A stretch of DNA of 64,000 nt from an uncultured Clostridia bacterium (GCA_944368155.1 CALVWW010000003.1:1-64000); one strand, 5' to 3'; positions 15,951 to 24,268 are shown, numbered from the stretch's first letter. Notes: generated by a model from the letters alone, not told the origin. Numbers and translations are program-made.

Positions 15951-15979
15951 ATTTTACATCCGGCGACAAAATTAGTCAA
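15951..15979 (-). promoter_or_regulatory. Promoter giving a leaderless mRNA
   Basis: TTGACT, 17-bp spacer, TAAAAT, then 7 bases to the ATG at 15943. Normal start-site spacing puts +1 on the A of the start codon. Confidence 0.7.
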
Positions 15980-15991
15980 ATTTAAAACGCG

Positions 15992-16219
15992 CTATTCTAT
16001 ACTGAAGTGCGTTGCCGCATACAGTCCGGCAAAAATAATGCTGACAGTAAGCACAAAACTGCCGCTTACGGCAGTTAAAAACGGGTTATTACGCTTCTTT
16101 ATTATAAAGACGATATACCTGAACGATATATTGAAGATATCGGCAACTACCACTGCGGGAACGACAGCGATGTAAGCGGCTATAAGTAAAATTTTAAGAA
16201 TTATCGCCAGACACTTCAT
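15992..16219 (-). CDS. Small two-helix membrane protein
   Basis: 75 aa with two hydrophobic helices (residues 3-30 and 50-70) joined by a basic loop (FIIKKRNNP). The start overlaps the last 26 bases of lgt; GGAG lies 8 bases upstream. No known family. Translational coupling suggests an envelope role next to lipoprotein maturation, but that is inference. Confidence 0.6.
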   Translation of the reverse strand: MKCLAIILKILLIAAYIAVVPAVVVADIFNISFRYIVFIIKKRNNPFLTAVSGSFVLTVSIIFAGLYAATHFSIE

Positions 16220-16991
16220 CACCGTCACTCCTGAGAGCATGTCTTTTTATTATTACAAAACATAGCGCCGCCGCGCACAGCATAATAGCAAGACTTATCC
16301 ACTGGGAAGTAGACAGCCCGAACAAAAAACCGCGTATAATGTCGCCGCGGAAGAATTCCAATGTAAAGCGAATGACAGAATACGCCGCCATATACACGAC
16401 AAGACTGATGCCGCGGCGCGATGTTTTGGCAAACAGCACTTCAAGTACGGCATATAATACCAGCAGGCAAAAACTTTCAATGAGCTGTACAGGCAAGAGA
16501 GGAACGCCTATAGGAGTATTCGGGTCGATAGAAGTCTCATAAGTGTATGAAAGAGGTCCGTCGTACGGTATCCCGAAACAACAGCCTGAAAGAAAACAAC
16601 CTACCCTGCCTATGGCATGGCCGAGCGGCACGCTTACGGCAAAAATGTCGAACATGGCGAAAAAATTTATTTTGTAAATCTTTATGTAGGCAAACAACCC
16701 GAGCACTCCGCCTATCAGTCCGCCATAAAACACAAACCCGTTCTGCATGACATCGATAAAGCTGAGATTATATTCGATTATGTATTCAATAGACGTTAAA
16801 ACAGAGAGCAGTTTTGCACCTGCCAGGCCGCCTACAGCGGCAAAACATGCGGCAAGCACCACATCGAGTTTTTTTATACCATATTTTTTGCCGCGCGGCA
16901 GCGCCGTTACGGCCCCGGCAAAAAAGCCGAGCATAAATAACAGGCCGTAATATGGAATCTGCCTGCCGAAAATAGTAAAGTAAGGACTCAT
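16194..16991 (-). CDS. lgt: Prolipoprotein diacylglyceryl transferase
   Basis: 265 aa with seven membrane helices. Transfers diacylglyceryl from phosphatidylglycerol to the lipobox cysteine of prelipoproteins. The family signature is present: GHAIGRVGCFLSGCCFG near residue 130, with the essential Arg, and a conserved PVQL segment near residue 180. ATG 16991 is chosen because TGGAGA sits 8 bases upstream and the N-terminus (MSPYFTIFG) then matches the family; a longer frame runs through a terminator. The window holds at least two lipoprotein substrates (318, 27730). Confidence 0.93.
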   Translation of the reverse strand: MSPYFTIFGRQIPYYGLLFMLGFFAGAVTALPRGKKYGIKKLDVVLAACFAAVGGLAGAKLLSVLTSIEYIIEYNLSFIDVMQNGFVFYGGLIGGVLGLFAYIKIYKINFFAMFDIFAVSVPLGHAIGRVGCFLSGCCFGIPYDGPLSYTYETSIDPNTPIGVPLLPVQLIESFCLLVLYAVLEVLFAKTSRRGISLVVYMAAYSVIRFTLEFFRGDIIRGFLFGLSTSQWISLAIMLCAAALCFVIIKRHALRSDGDEVSGDNS

Positions 16992-17027
16992 CAGTGTATC
17001 TCCATGTGAACAGATATGGCAAAAATA

Positions 17028-17056
17028 AAAACTGTAACCTGCGGCGTTACAGTTTT
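17028..17056 (-). terminator. Terminator before lgt
   Basis: AAAACTGTAAC/GTTACAGTTTT 11-bp stem, 7-nt loop, followed on the minus strand by TTTTTATTTTT. Confidence 0.85.
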
Positions 17057-17101
17057 TATCTTGACTTGGTTTTAAATACGAGTTGCCGCAGAAAATGTTG
17101 A

Positions 17102-17356
17102 CTACACAGTTGCGGCCACACAGAGAACGCATATACCGCAGGTGAAGAATGTAATAGCAGTGAACACCACGGCGATTATGCTTATTACGAGCCCTGCGAT
17201 AGAGAGGCCGCTTTTATTTTTCTTGAGTGCGACGGCAGCAAGAATGAGACCTATCAGCGCAAACGGAAAACCCAGAACCGCGAGAACGGGCACAGCAAAG
17301 CCGATAAAACCGCTTATTAGACCCAGCAAGCCGAAAATCAAACCCACGACAGCCAT
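17102..17356 (-). CDS. Small DUF4190-like membrane protein
   Basis: 84 aa with three hydrophobic segments separated by LKKNKSG, resembling DUF4190 proteins (helix, Gly/Pro-rich loop, KKN turn, helix). No ribosome site is seen before ATG 17356, and an in-frame stop lies three codons upstream. On the opposite strand, just outside, an XRE regulator begins without its first residues. Both facts fit a rearrangement breakpoint near 17360. Confidence 0.6.
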   Translation of the reverse strand: MAVVGLIFGLLGLISGFIGFAVPVLAVLGFPFALIGLILAAVALKKNKSGLSIAGLVISIIAVVFTAITFFTCGICVLCVAATV

Positions 17357-17366
17357 TTTGTTTCAG

Positions 17367-17677
17367 GATTAAAACGCAGCGAACTTTCGGAAATACTCGG
17401 GATACACCAGAATACGCTTGCAAATTATGAAAATGAGACGAGGCAGGCACCCTATGAACTGCTCATATTGTTTTCTGACTATTTTGACGTATCAATAGAC
17501 TATCTTCTTGGCAGAGACGGTCAGAATATGTTTAAAGCCAAAGAAACAAAATCTATATCACCCCTTTCGGTAAAAGAAAAAGAACTGGTAGAAGTATTCA
17601 GGCAATGCCATGACAAAGGAAAAAGCAGGATACTGGAATATGCCCGCATGTGGCAACAAAAACCGGACTGGAACTGA
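17367..17677 (+). pseudogene. 5'-truncated XRE-type HTH regulator
   Basis: The frame reads GLKRSELSEILGIHQNTLAN then YENETRQAPYELLILFSDYF and SIDYLLGR, which is an HTH_XRE domain lacking its first helix, followed by a 40-aa tail ending QKPDWN. No ATG or GTG with a ribosome site precedes it; the frame closes at a TAG near 17318. A TTG at 17468 would leave out the recognition helix. A hairpin terminator follows, so only the front was lost. Confidence 0.65.
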
Positions 17678-17693
17678 AATTATCGACAAAAAA

Positions 17694-17725
17694 CCGCCGT
17701 GCAAGCAGTTTTGCGCGCACGGCGG
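17694..17725. terminator. Terminator after the truncated XRE gene
   Basis: CCGCCGTGC/GCACGGCGG stem with a loop containing TTTTGC; lies between convergent units. Confidence 0.7.
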
Positions 17726-17812
17726 CATATGCCCCCGACATTTACTTTGCTTAAAAGCCAAGCGGAAAAGCAGACTTTTGAAATACCGTCAGGTCAGTAA
17801 GACTTTACTTAT

Positions 17813-18211
17813 TCAGTTGCACCAGCCACAGCTGCCGCACCAGCCGCTGAACGACGACCTGTTGCATACATTGCAAGATGAGCACGAACCGAAACCGGAA
17901 CGCGAATTTCCGCAGCCGTTGCAACAGCAGTTGCATGAATTGCAACCGTTTGACGAGCTGAGCGCATACTGCGCAGCATAGTAGCTGTTCAGGCATGAAT
18001 TACAGCCGCAGCAAGAGCATGAATTACAAGAGTTGTTAAAAAATCTGTAAAGGTTTAAAAGCCCGGGCCAGCAGCAAGAACAGTTGTTGCACCCGCAGTT
18101 CGAACCCGAACGGGAGTTACCGCAGGCGTTGCAGGAAGAACATGAGCCGAAGCCCGAACGGGAATTGCCGCAGCAATTGCAGCCGCAGTTTGAATTACAG
18201 TTGGAGCACAT
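17813..18211 (-). CDS. Cysteine-rich repeat protein, candidate spore-coat protein
   Basis: 132 aa with 32 cysteines (24%), the rest mostly Asn, Ser and Gly. A unit of the form CGNSRSGFGSCSSCNxC occurs at residues 14-30 and 100-116 and partly at 30-40. A short hydrophobic middle (WPGLLNLYRFF) separates two Cys-rich halves. No signal peptide. Such composition recalls cysteine-rich coat or exosporium proteins that cross-link through disulfides, but homology cannot be judged by eye. AAGGG lies upstream of ATG, and a CATATAATA box fits a sporulation -10 as well as a housekeeping one. Confidence 0.65.
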   Translation of the reverse strand: MCSNCNSNCGCNCCGNSRSGFGSCSSCNACGNSRSGSNCGCNNCSCCWPGLLNLYRFFNNSCNSCSCCGCNSCLNSYYAAQYALSSSNGCNSCNCCCNGCGNSRSGFGSCSSCNVCNRSSFSGWCGSCGWCN

Positions 18212-18278
18212 TTGTATTTACCCTTATTTTATTTTGTGTAACAGGAAAATGAGAGATTGACGCTCTGTTTCCATATTT

Positions 18279-18287
18279 TATTATATG
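18279..18287 (-). promoter_or_regulatory. Possible sporulation or housekeeping -10 box
   Basis: CATATAATA, 67 bp before the Cys-rich gene, matches the mother-cell -10 pattern CATANNNTA and also holds TATAAT. No convincing -35 element of either kind is seen. Confidence 0.35.
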
Positions 18288-18315
18288 ACGGCCGAAATTT
18301 TATTGGCACGGAAAA

Positions 18316-18343
18316 AGCGGTCGGCGCATATGCGCCGACCGCT
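18316..18343 (-). terminator. Terminator of the rubrerythrin gene
   Basis: A perfect 28-bp palindrome (AGCGGTCGGCGCAT and its complement), 26 bp after the stop. Confidence 0.75.
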
Positions 18344-18369
18344 CTGTAAATTTTAACCTGACTTTCCGC

Positions 18370-18903
18370 TTACTCGCCGAAATATCTCTTCAAAAGGCCT
18401 GCAAAACCTGCGCCGTGACGGGCCTCGTCCTTGGCCATCTCATGAACGGTGTCGTGAATGGCGTCGTAACCGAGCTGCTTAGCGCGCTTGGCAATTGCAA
18501 GCTTGCCCTCGCATGCGCCCGCTTCAGCTGCCGCGCGAAGTTCAAGGTTCTTCTTGGTGGAATCTGTTACAACTTCGCCCAAAAGCTCAGCAAACTTTGC
18601 TGCATGCTCAGCCTCTTCATAGGCATAGCGCTTATAAGCTTCGGCAACCTCGGGGTAACCTTCTCTCTCGGCAACTCTTGCCATGGCAAGATACATGCCT
18701 ACTTCGGTGCACTCGCCTGTGAAGTGAGCGCGGAGGCCTTCCATAACTTCCTTATCTTCAACTACGCCGTCGCCTACATGGTGCTCGCAGGCAAACTTGG
18801 GAGCATTGCTCTCCTCAACGGGAACAAATGTGGTCGCCTTGCAAACGGGGCATACTTCTACGTCATCAGCTACGATTTCGCCGCATACTGTACATCTTTT
18901 CAT
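18370..18903 (-). CDS. Reverse rubrerythrin
   Basis: 177 aa. The rubredoxin-like Fe(Cys)4 domain is at the N-terminus (CTVCGE and CPVCKA, residues 4-22), ahead of the ferritin-like diiron domain ([54 protein letters not shown]). This domain order defines the reverse rubrerythrins of Clostridia, which act as NAD(P)H-linked peroxide reductases and oxygen scavengers. The strong promoter and AAGGAG site suggest high expression, as expected of an oxygen-defence protein in an anaerobe. Confidence 0.93.
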   Translation of the reverse strand: MKRCTVCGEIVADDVEVCPVCKATTFVPVEESNAPKFACEHHVGDGVVEDKEVMEGLRAHFTGECTEVGMYLAMARVAEREGYPEVAEAYKRYAYEEAEHAAKFAELLGEVVTDSTKKNLELRAAAEAGACEGKLAIAKRAKQLGYDAIHDTVHEMAKDEARHGAGFAGLLKRYFGE

Positions 18904-18947
18904 GATTTTAAAACTCCTTACATTTATTAAGAATTAATCTTGATAAG

Positions 18948-18976
18948 ATTATATCATATCATTTTAAAAAAATCAA
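18948..18976 (-). promoter_or_regulatory. Promoter of rubrerythrin
   Basis: TTGATT, 17-bp spacer, TATAAT within an extended -10 (TGATATAAT). The -35 box overlaps the stop of the upstream HAD gene. Confidence 0.8.
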
Positions 18977-19635
18977 GCACTGAGCGAAAATTTTTCTTGT
19001 AAAATTTGTAAAAACTGTGCGTAATTCCCGGCAAAGAGGCATGCTCCGTACCCCTCTAACTGTTCCCTCGTGCGGAACCCCCATAAGACGGATACGCAGG
19101 CAATACCGGCGTTTTTTGCAGTAAGGCAGTCTGCCTCGCCGTCCCCGACAAACAGACACTCTTCCCTTTTTACACCTAGAGTCTCCATTATATGCAGAAC
19201 GGCGGCAGGGTCGGGCTTTAAGGGGAACTGCCCATGTCCGAGAATAACGTCGAAATTATATTTTCCGAGTTTTTGCGCGCATACGTTCTGTGTAGAGAGC
19301 TGCGGCTTGTTGGAAAGCACGCATAGCTTTATACCGGCATTTTTCAGCCTCATGAGCGCCTCGTCCTCCCCCTCGTAAAGACAGGTGAGGAAGTTGCCGT
19401 AATTTGCATATGCCGGTACATAATACTCATATACCCGCTGCACGAGCTCCTTTCTATCCTCAGGTACAGCCCGGTCTACAAGATTATATGCCCCGTCGCC
19501 AAGCATGCCGTACAGCTTTTCTATTGGCACGGGCGGAAGATTAAAGTGCGCAAGGCTATCGTTTAAAACAAACTGAATATCAGGAGCGGTATTCAAGAGC
19601 GTACCGTCCAAATCAAATATAATTGCCTTTATCAT
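18973..19635 (-). CDS. HAD-superfamily phosphatase, phosphoglycolate phosphatase-like
   Basis: 220 aa. HAD motifs: DLDGTLLNT (residues 7-15, nucleophile and acid Asp), VLSNKP (motif II Ser/Thr position), KPDP with Lys (motif III), and GDGEADCLTAKNAG (motif IV). A helical cap after motif I puts it in subfamily IA, close to Gph and PpaX. Substrate unproven. The start is ATG 19635; a longer frame would run back through the promoter. The ATG lies 6 bases after a TATAAT box and no ribosome site is seen. Confidence 0.85.
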   Translation of the reverse strand: MIKAIIFDLDGTLLNTAPDIQFVLNDSLAHFNLPPVPIEKLYGMLGDGAYNLVDRAVPEDRKELVQRVYEYYVPAYANYGNFLTCLYEGEDEALMRLKNAGIKLCVLSNKPQLSTQNVCAQKLGKYNFDVILGHGQFPLKPDPAAVLHIMETLGVKREECLFVGDGEADCLTAKNAGIACVSVLWGFRTREQLEGYGACLFAGNYAQFLQILQEKFSLSA

Positions 19636-19641
19636 CTGTAT

Positions 19642-19670
19642 ATTATATAACCCATGGCGCTGGACAAAAA
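19642..19670 (-). promoter_or_regulatory. Promoter giving a probably leaderless HAD mRNA
   Basis: TATAAT 6 bases before ATG; the matching -35 is weak (TTTTTG at 17 bp, or TTGTCC at 16 bp from an overlapping TAATAT). Either choice places +1 at about the start codon. Confidence 0.5.
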
Positions 19671-19690
19671 ACATTTTTTACTGCTTTATG

Positions 19691-19950
19691 CTGCTGCCGC
19701 TTTTGAGATTTCTCCATGCGCTCACTAAGTTTGCTCAGTCGAAATGACAGAAAGATATTATAAATAATAACGCGCACAAGGCGAATTTAGTTCGCCGTTA
19801 AGCGCGACTCAATTTGTCGCGAAGCGAGCTCACCAGAGTGAATTTGCGCAATTATACGTTTCGTGGGCCCTTATAATTGCGCAAAGAGGGGCTGGCCCCT
19901 AAAACTCACGAAAATTCAGCTTTCGGCCAAAGCTGAATTTTTGTGAATAG
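19691..19950. repeat. Gene-free stretch with hairpins and a dispersed-repeat-like tract
   Basis: The 317-bp gap 19636-19952 has no gene. 19691-19750 reads like a common clostridial intergenic repeat (GAGATTTCTC ... GTCGAAATGACAG). GCGCAATTATA/TATAATTGCGC pair at 19846-19882. AGGGGC/GCCCCT forms a small hairpin at about 19887. CACgAAAATTCAGCTTT and its complement at 19907-19945 form the argS terminator. Confidence 0.45.
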
Positions 19951-19952
19951 TC

Positions 19953-21629
19953 TTACATTTTCTCCGGCACGCCTATTCCGAGAAGCGTAAGCGCGTTTTT
20001 AAGCGCTGTGAGCGCAGCGGACGTGAGCGCAAGGCGGAAATCCCTTTTATCTCCTTCGGCGGTGAGAATTTTGCAATCAAAGTAAAATTTATTGAACTTC
20101 TGCGCAAGGTCGACGGCATAGCGGGCTACGATGCTGGGTTCGTACTTTTCAGCCGCGTCCTGCACAGCCTGAGGGAAGGCGGAAATTGCCTTTACCACCT
20201 CCGCCTCCTGCGGGAGCAATCGGGAAATTTTATACTCTCCGGGCACACCGCCCTTTTCAATGACAGAATTTGCGCGCGCGCAGGTATACTGCACATACAC
20301 GCTCGTTTCGCCCTCGAAACTCAAAACTTTATCGTAAGAAAAAACTATATCCTTTATTTTGCTGTTGTACAGCGCACCGAATATTACAGCCCCCACGCCG
20401 ACTTTTTCTGCCACGTCGGCTTTATTTTCAAGCTCGGGATTTTTTTCAGAAATTATGCCGTAAGCCTTTTCAACACAGCGGGCGATTACATCTTCCAGCC
20501 AAACCACCTTGCCCTTGCGGGTAGACATGGCGCCGTCCTCCAGAGATACCATTCCGTAAGCTACGTGAACGAGGTCTTTAGCCCACTCCTTGCCCATAAG
20601 TTCGAGCACTTTGAAAAACTGTTTGAAATGCAGATTCTGCTGGTAGGCGACGACATACAGGCATTTATAAAAATCGTAGGTATTCTTGCGGTAGATTGCC
20701 GCGGCCAAATCGCGGGTGGCGTAGAGTGAGGCGCCGTCTGAGCGCAGAATAAGACAGGGAGGCATGCCGTAGGGTTCCAAATCTACAATCTGCGCCCCCT
20801 CGCTCTCCTTCAGAAGCCCTTTTTCGCGCAGTTCATCGATTACAGGCTGCATTTTATCGGTATAAAACCTTTCGCCCGCATAGCTGTCGAACCTGACGTT
20901 TAACCTTTTGTATATCCCCCTGACATAGTCGAGAGTCAAATCTTTGAACCAGTTGAAGAGGTCGTTGGCCTCTTTGTCGCCGCTCTCGATAAGACGGAAA
21001 TACTCGCGAGCCTCATGCTCCATTTCCTCGGTGGCTTCCGAATTGAAGCGCACATACAAATCGTTTATGGCGTGTATACCGCCCCTCTCCACCTCTTCCC
21101 TGTCGCCCCAGTGCTTGTAGGCGCAGATAAGCTTGCCGAACTGGGTGCCGTAGTCGCCAAGATGATTTATTCCGACCGCCTTATAACCGAGAAAATTGAA
21201 TATCTTATAGAGCGCACTGCCTATCGCAGTTGTGGAAAGATGTCCTATATGGAAAGGTTTGGCGATGTTTACGGAGGAATAATCTATGCATACCGTCTTG
21301 CCTGCGCCTTCGTCGGAAGAGCCGTACTTTCCGCCCCTTTCAAGCACCTCGTCGATAGTTTCGCGGGCAAGTGCGGACTTGTTTACCGTGAAGTTGACAT
21401 ATCCGTTTACCGCCTCTGCCCTTTCGATTATATCGTCGGCTGGGTAATTTTCCGCGATGGACTGAGCTATAATAACGGGGCTCTTGCGCATGACCTTTGC
21501 AAATTTGAAACAGGGCAGCGCATAGTCGCCCATTTCTGAATTGGGAGGAAGGGCAATCGCGGAATAAATCTCGTCCTCAGCGATGCCCTCCGCCGCTATT
21601 TTGCCTGCAATATACTTTTTATAGTCCAT
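19953..21629 (-). CDS. argS: Arginyl-tRNA synthetase
   Basis: 558 aa class I synthetase. Present: the N-terminal Add1 domain (to about residue 100), the HIGH signature as HIGHLST after NIAKPF, GDYGTQFGKLI, and the C-terminal DALR anticodon-binding domain (AQKFNKFYFDCKIL). Charges tRNA-Arg with arginine. Divergent from ychF, sharing a 168-bp intergenic region. ATG 21629 follows an AGAGAG stretch. Confidence 0.96.
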   Translation of the reverse strand: MDYKKYIAGKIAAEGIAEDEIYSAIALPPNSEMGDYALPCFKFAKVMRKSPVIIAQSIAENYPADDIIERAEAVNGYVNFTVNKSALARETIDEVLERGGKYGSSDEGAGKTVCIDYSSVNIAKPFHIGHLSTTAIGSALYKIFNFLGYKAVGINHLGDYGTQFGKLICAYKHWGDREEVERGGIHAINDLYVRFNSEATEEMEHEAREYFRLIESGDKEANDLFNWFKDLTLDYVRGIYKRLNVRFDSYAGERFYTDKMQPVIDELREKGLLKESEGAQIVDLEPYGMPPCLILRSDGASLYATRDLAAAIYRKNTYDFYKCLYVVAYQQNLHFKQFFKVLELMGKEWAKDLVHVAYGMVSLEDGAMSTRKGKVVWLEDVIARCVEKAYGIISEKNPELENKADVAEKVGVGAVIFGALYNSKIKDIVFSYDKVLSFEGETSVYVQYTCARANSVIEKGGVPGEYKISRLLPQEAEVVKAISAFPQAVQDAAEKYEPSIVARYAVDLAQKFNKFYFDCKILTAEGDKRDFRLALTSAALTALKNALTLLGIGVPEKM

Positions 21630-21705
21630 TATTTTCTCTCTTCATGTAGTTTTAAATAATTTTAACATACGGGGCAAAATTTGGCAAGTTAAGCCGTAAA
21701 GCGTT

Positions 21706-21733
21706 TTGACTATTTTTTAAAATAAGGTATAAT
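21706..21733 (+). promoter_or_regulatory. Promoter of ychF
   Basis: TTGACT, 16-bp spacer, TATAAT. Expected +1 near 21740, giving a leader of about 58 nt. Confidence 0.8.
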
Positions 21734-21754
21734 AACAATATATAAATGTTGAGT

Positions 21755-21784
21755 GCGGCGGCGCGGCGATTGCCGCGCCGCCGC
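21755..21784 (+). promoter_or_regulatory. GC hairpin in the ychF leader
   Basis: A perfect 13-bp stem (GCGGCGGCGCGGC and its complement) with a GATT loop lies inside the leader and ends 4 bases before the AAGAAGG ribosome site. No U-run follows, so it is not a terminator; it may stabilise the mRNA or limit ribosome access. Confidence 0.55.
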
Positions 21785-21797
21785 AAAGAAGGTCACA

Positions 21798-22895
21798 ATG
21801 AAATTAGGCGTAGTAGGTCTGCCCAACGTGGGCAAATCGACACTGTTCAATGCAATAACTCATGCAGGCGCAGAAGCGGCAAACTATCCCTTCTGCACGA
21901 TAGAACCGAATGTAGGCGTGGTTGCTGTGCCTGACGAAAGATTGGATAAACTTGCGGCGCTTTACAGCAGTAAAAAGGTAACCCCGGCCGTTGTGGAGTT
22001 CGTAGACATAGCGGGACTTGTTAAAGGCGCTTCGCAAGGCGAAGGGCTGGGCAACAAATTTTTATCGCACATACGCGAGTGCGACGCGATAGTTCACGTC
22101 GTGCGCTGTTTTGAGGATGAAAACGTCACTCACGTAAGCAATAAAATTGACCCCATCGCCGATATAAAAACAATAACGCTTGAGCTGATTCTTGCCGATA
22201 TAGAGGCCGTTTCAAAGCGCGAAGACAGGATACGCAATACCGCAAAGGGAGGCAACAAGGAGGCTGCGGCCGAATACGAGCTTTTAGAGAGGCTTGAAAA
22301 ATTTCTGAGCGGCGAAAAACCCGCAAGGCTGTTCGAGTGCTCGGATGACGAAAAGTTGCTTATAGATAACCTTTTCCTGCTGACGGCAAAACCCGTGATT
22401 TATGCTGCAAACATCTCCGAGATGGACATGGGCAAGCCCGAGGACGAAATACCCAACGTGGTAAAAGTAAAGAATTATGCCAAGGCCGAGGGCAGCGAGG
22501 TGCTTGTCATTTGCGCCAAGACCGAGGAGGAGCTCTCGCAGATGGCGCCCGAGGACAGCGCAATGTTTTTGGAGGAACTCGGACTTGAGGAGAGCGGCCT
22601 GAACAGGCTGATAAAGAAGAGCTATGAACTTTTAGGGCTCATCTCCTACCTCACTGCCGGCGAGAAGGAGACGCGCGCGTGGACGATTGTAAAGGGCACC
22701 AAGGCGCCGCAGGCGGCAGGCAAAATACACAGCGACTTCGAGCGCGGCTTTATACGCGCAGAAGTTGTGGACTACGAAACGCTTTTAGAGTGCGGCGGAT
22801 ATAACGGTGCGCGCGAGAAGGGCAAAGTCCGCTCCGAGGGCAAGGACTACGTGATAAAGGACGGCGACGTGGTGCTGTTCAGATTCAACGTTTAA
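21798..22895 (+). CDS. ychF: Redox-regulated ATPase YchF (Obg-like)
   Basis: 365 aa, the usual length. P-loop [13 protein letters not shown] (residues 7-19), the family-specific [29 protein letters not shown] (switch II) and the NISE motif that replaces NKxD and favours ATP over GTP; C-terminal TGS-like domain ending [12 protein letters not shown]. Binds ribosomes in other bacteria and is linked to stress responses. ATG 21798 matches the family N-terminus ([10 protein letters not shown]) and has AAGAAGG 5 bases upstream. Confidence 0.96.
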   Translation: MKLGVVGLPNVGKSTLFNAITHAGAEAANYPFCTIEPNVGVVAVPDERLDKLAALYSSKKVTPAVVEFVDIAGLVKGASQGEGLGNKFLSHIRECDAIVHVVRCFEDENVTHVSNKIDPIADIKTITLELILADIEAVSKREDRIRNTAKGGNKEAAAEYELLERLEKFLSGEKPARLFECSDDEKLLIDNLFLLTAKPVIYAANISEMDMGKPEDEIPNVVKVKNYAKAEGSEVLVICAKTEEELSQMAPEDSAMFLEELGLEESGLNRLIKKSYELLGLISYLTAGEKETRAWTIVKGTKAPQAAGKIHSDFERGFIRAEVVDYETLLECGGYNGAREKGKVRSEGKDYVIKDGDVVLFRFNV

Positions 22896-22938
22896 ATTTA
22901 GCTACTGTAAGTATTAATTAATAATGATTGCATAAGTG

Positions 22939-22972
22939 ACGCGCGTGCGCAGAATTTTCTGCGCACGCGCGT
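22939..22972. terminator. Terminator of ychF
   Basis: A perfect 16-bp stem (ACGCGCGTGCGCAGAA and its complement) around TT. Confidence 0.8.
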
Positions 22973-22998
22973 ATTGTATTTATTTTTGAAAATCAATT

Positions 22999-23673
22999 CT
23001 ATTTATTAAAAAGATTGGTCTTAATTCTGAATTTTTGCCTCATGAACAGCACGAGCGCGGTTATGAAAATCGCAAAGCTCACCAAAAAGTTGGAATAGAA
23101 AAAGTAAGTCGTTGAGTAATTTCCCTCACCCATCCACTCGCGGTGAACGCGGTAGTCGAATATGCAGGGGAAGATAAAATTCAAATCATTATAGCTGCCC
23201 GGAGTATAATTGAAGAGAAACACGCCGAGGAGCTGATATAATGTTGCAAACCACGACAATAGCAGCACGCCGAGTACGATAAAATCAAACCAGCGGTAAC
23301 TGCGGCGCTTGAAGATGAGATATAAAATTAATATCACACCCAAACCGAGCCACACTACGGGAATTTCTACGCTGTAAAACTCTATATTTCTTACAAGAAG
23401 CGAAGCTATCATCTCCATTGCCGAAAGGAACAGCGCGAGCACGCCCATGCCGAGCGCAAAAGTAAATTTGTTGCGCGGTGAAACTTTTGCCTTTACAATC
23501 TCTTCTATGTTGGCAACCGAGGCATTGAAAGCTCCCTCCTCGCCGACGCCGTTCGAAAGCTGCATTTCATACTCGTCGCAGCAGGCGGATACCAGCTCTT
23601 TTGCAAGTTTACCGTCGTTTACGCCGTAATTCTTCATCGTTTCGCGCACGTAGTTTTTTATCTTTTCACGCAT
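22999..23673 (-). CDS. HAAS-type membrane partner of the PadR regulator
   Basis: 224 aa. Residues 1-65 form a soluble helical part (KNYVRETMKNYGVND, then CDEYEMQLSNGVGEEGAF) like the HAAS/DUF1700 signalling domain found beside PadR regulators in Firmicutes. Four membrane helices follow (about 70-92, 100-118, 125-150 and 190-212) with an outside loop rich in Tyr and Asn. Starts 4 bp after padR. Expected role: sequester or sense for the regulator at the membrane; inferred from gene pairing. Confidence 0.75.
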   Translation of the reverse strand: MREKIKNYVRETMKNYGVNDGKLAKELVSACCDEYEMQLSNGVGEEGAFNASVANIEEIVKAKVSPRNKFTFALGMGVLALFLSAMEMIASLLVRNIEFYSVEIPVVWLGLGVILILYLIFKRRSYRWFDFIVLGVLLLSWFATLYQLLGVFLFNYTPGSYNDLNFIFPCIFDYRVHREWMGEGNYSTTYFFYSNFLVSFAIFITALVLFMRQKFRIKTNLFNK

Positions 23674-23677
23674 TGCC

Positions 23678-24007
23678 TCATCCCCCTGAAATAAGATTTA
23701 TAAGCGTTTGAAGCGAGCCTAAATAGGCTTCGCGGCTCTTAGAATAATACTCACGTCCACTCTCCGTAAGAGAATAATACCTGCGGTCGGCGCCAGTTTT
23801 GCTCGCAGCCGAATAGCTTGTTATTTTACCTTCGGCTGTAAGCTTTTTCATAACCATCAGAAGCGACGGATTGGTAATCTGAATCTCTCCCCCTCCGCTC
23901 TCGGTTATCCGCTTCACAAGATTATATATATAGTCGTCGCCCGAACTTAAAAGTCCGCACACGATAATCTCGGTATACCCTTTTATAAATTCGCTCGATT
24001 TTATCAT
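23678..24007 (-). CDS. PadR family transcriptional regulator
   Basis: 109 aa. Winged-helix PadR features: FIKGYTEIIVCGLLSSGDDY, the YNLVKRI helix, a recognition region ending SLLMVMKKLTAEGKI, and the wing with GADRRYYSLTESGREYY. ATG 24007 is chosen over TTG 24019. It is co-transcribed with the HAAS membrane gene. Two palindromic boxes lie just after its predicted transcript start, which suggests autorepression. Confidence 0.88.
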   Translation of the reverse strand: MIKSSEFIKGYTEIIVCGLLSSGDDYIYNLVKRITESGGGEIQITNPSLLMVMKKLTAEGKITSYSAASKTGADRRYYSLTESGREYYSKSREAYLGSLQTLINLISGG

Positions 24008-24023
24008 TACACACCACAAGTTA

Positions 24024-24052
24024 TTTAGTTTAACTTATATTTAGTTTAACTT
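24024..24052 (-). promoter_or_regulatory. Paired palindromic operator of padR
   Basis: Two identical 13-bp boxes (TTTAGTTTAACTT on the plus strand), 16 bp apart, each containing the near-palindrome AGTTtAACT. They lie between the promoter and the ribosome site, a position suited to repression by the PadR dimer. Confidence 0.55.
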
Positions 24053-24059
24053 CATATAA

Positions 24060-24088
24060 ATAATAACACGGTCACACAGCTTTGTCAA
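24060..24088 (-). promoter_or_regulatory. Promoter of padR-HAAS
   Basis: TTGACA, 17-bp spacer, TATTAT on the minus strand. Confidence 0.8.
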
Positions 24089-24210
24089 GAGATTTTAAAA
24101 TTTTAATAAAATAAAATTGCAAATGAAGAGCCGAAAGCGCGACCCACTCCTTTTCTTGCTCACTTAAGGACGGCTTGCCCGCTTACGGGGAGCCAACCAG
24201 ACATAAAATT

Positions 24211-24236
24211 AAGCCCGCGGCAAAAGCCGCGGGCTT
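24211..24236 (-). terminator. Terminator of gap
   Basis: AAGCCCGCGGC/GCCGCGGGCTT perfect stem with a 4-nt loop, 33 bp after the gap stop. Confidence 0.8.
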
Positions 24237-24268
24237 GTACTTTTAAAACTATTTATACTTGTGCCAAA

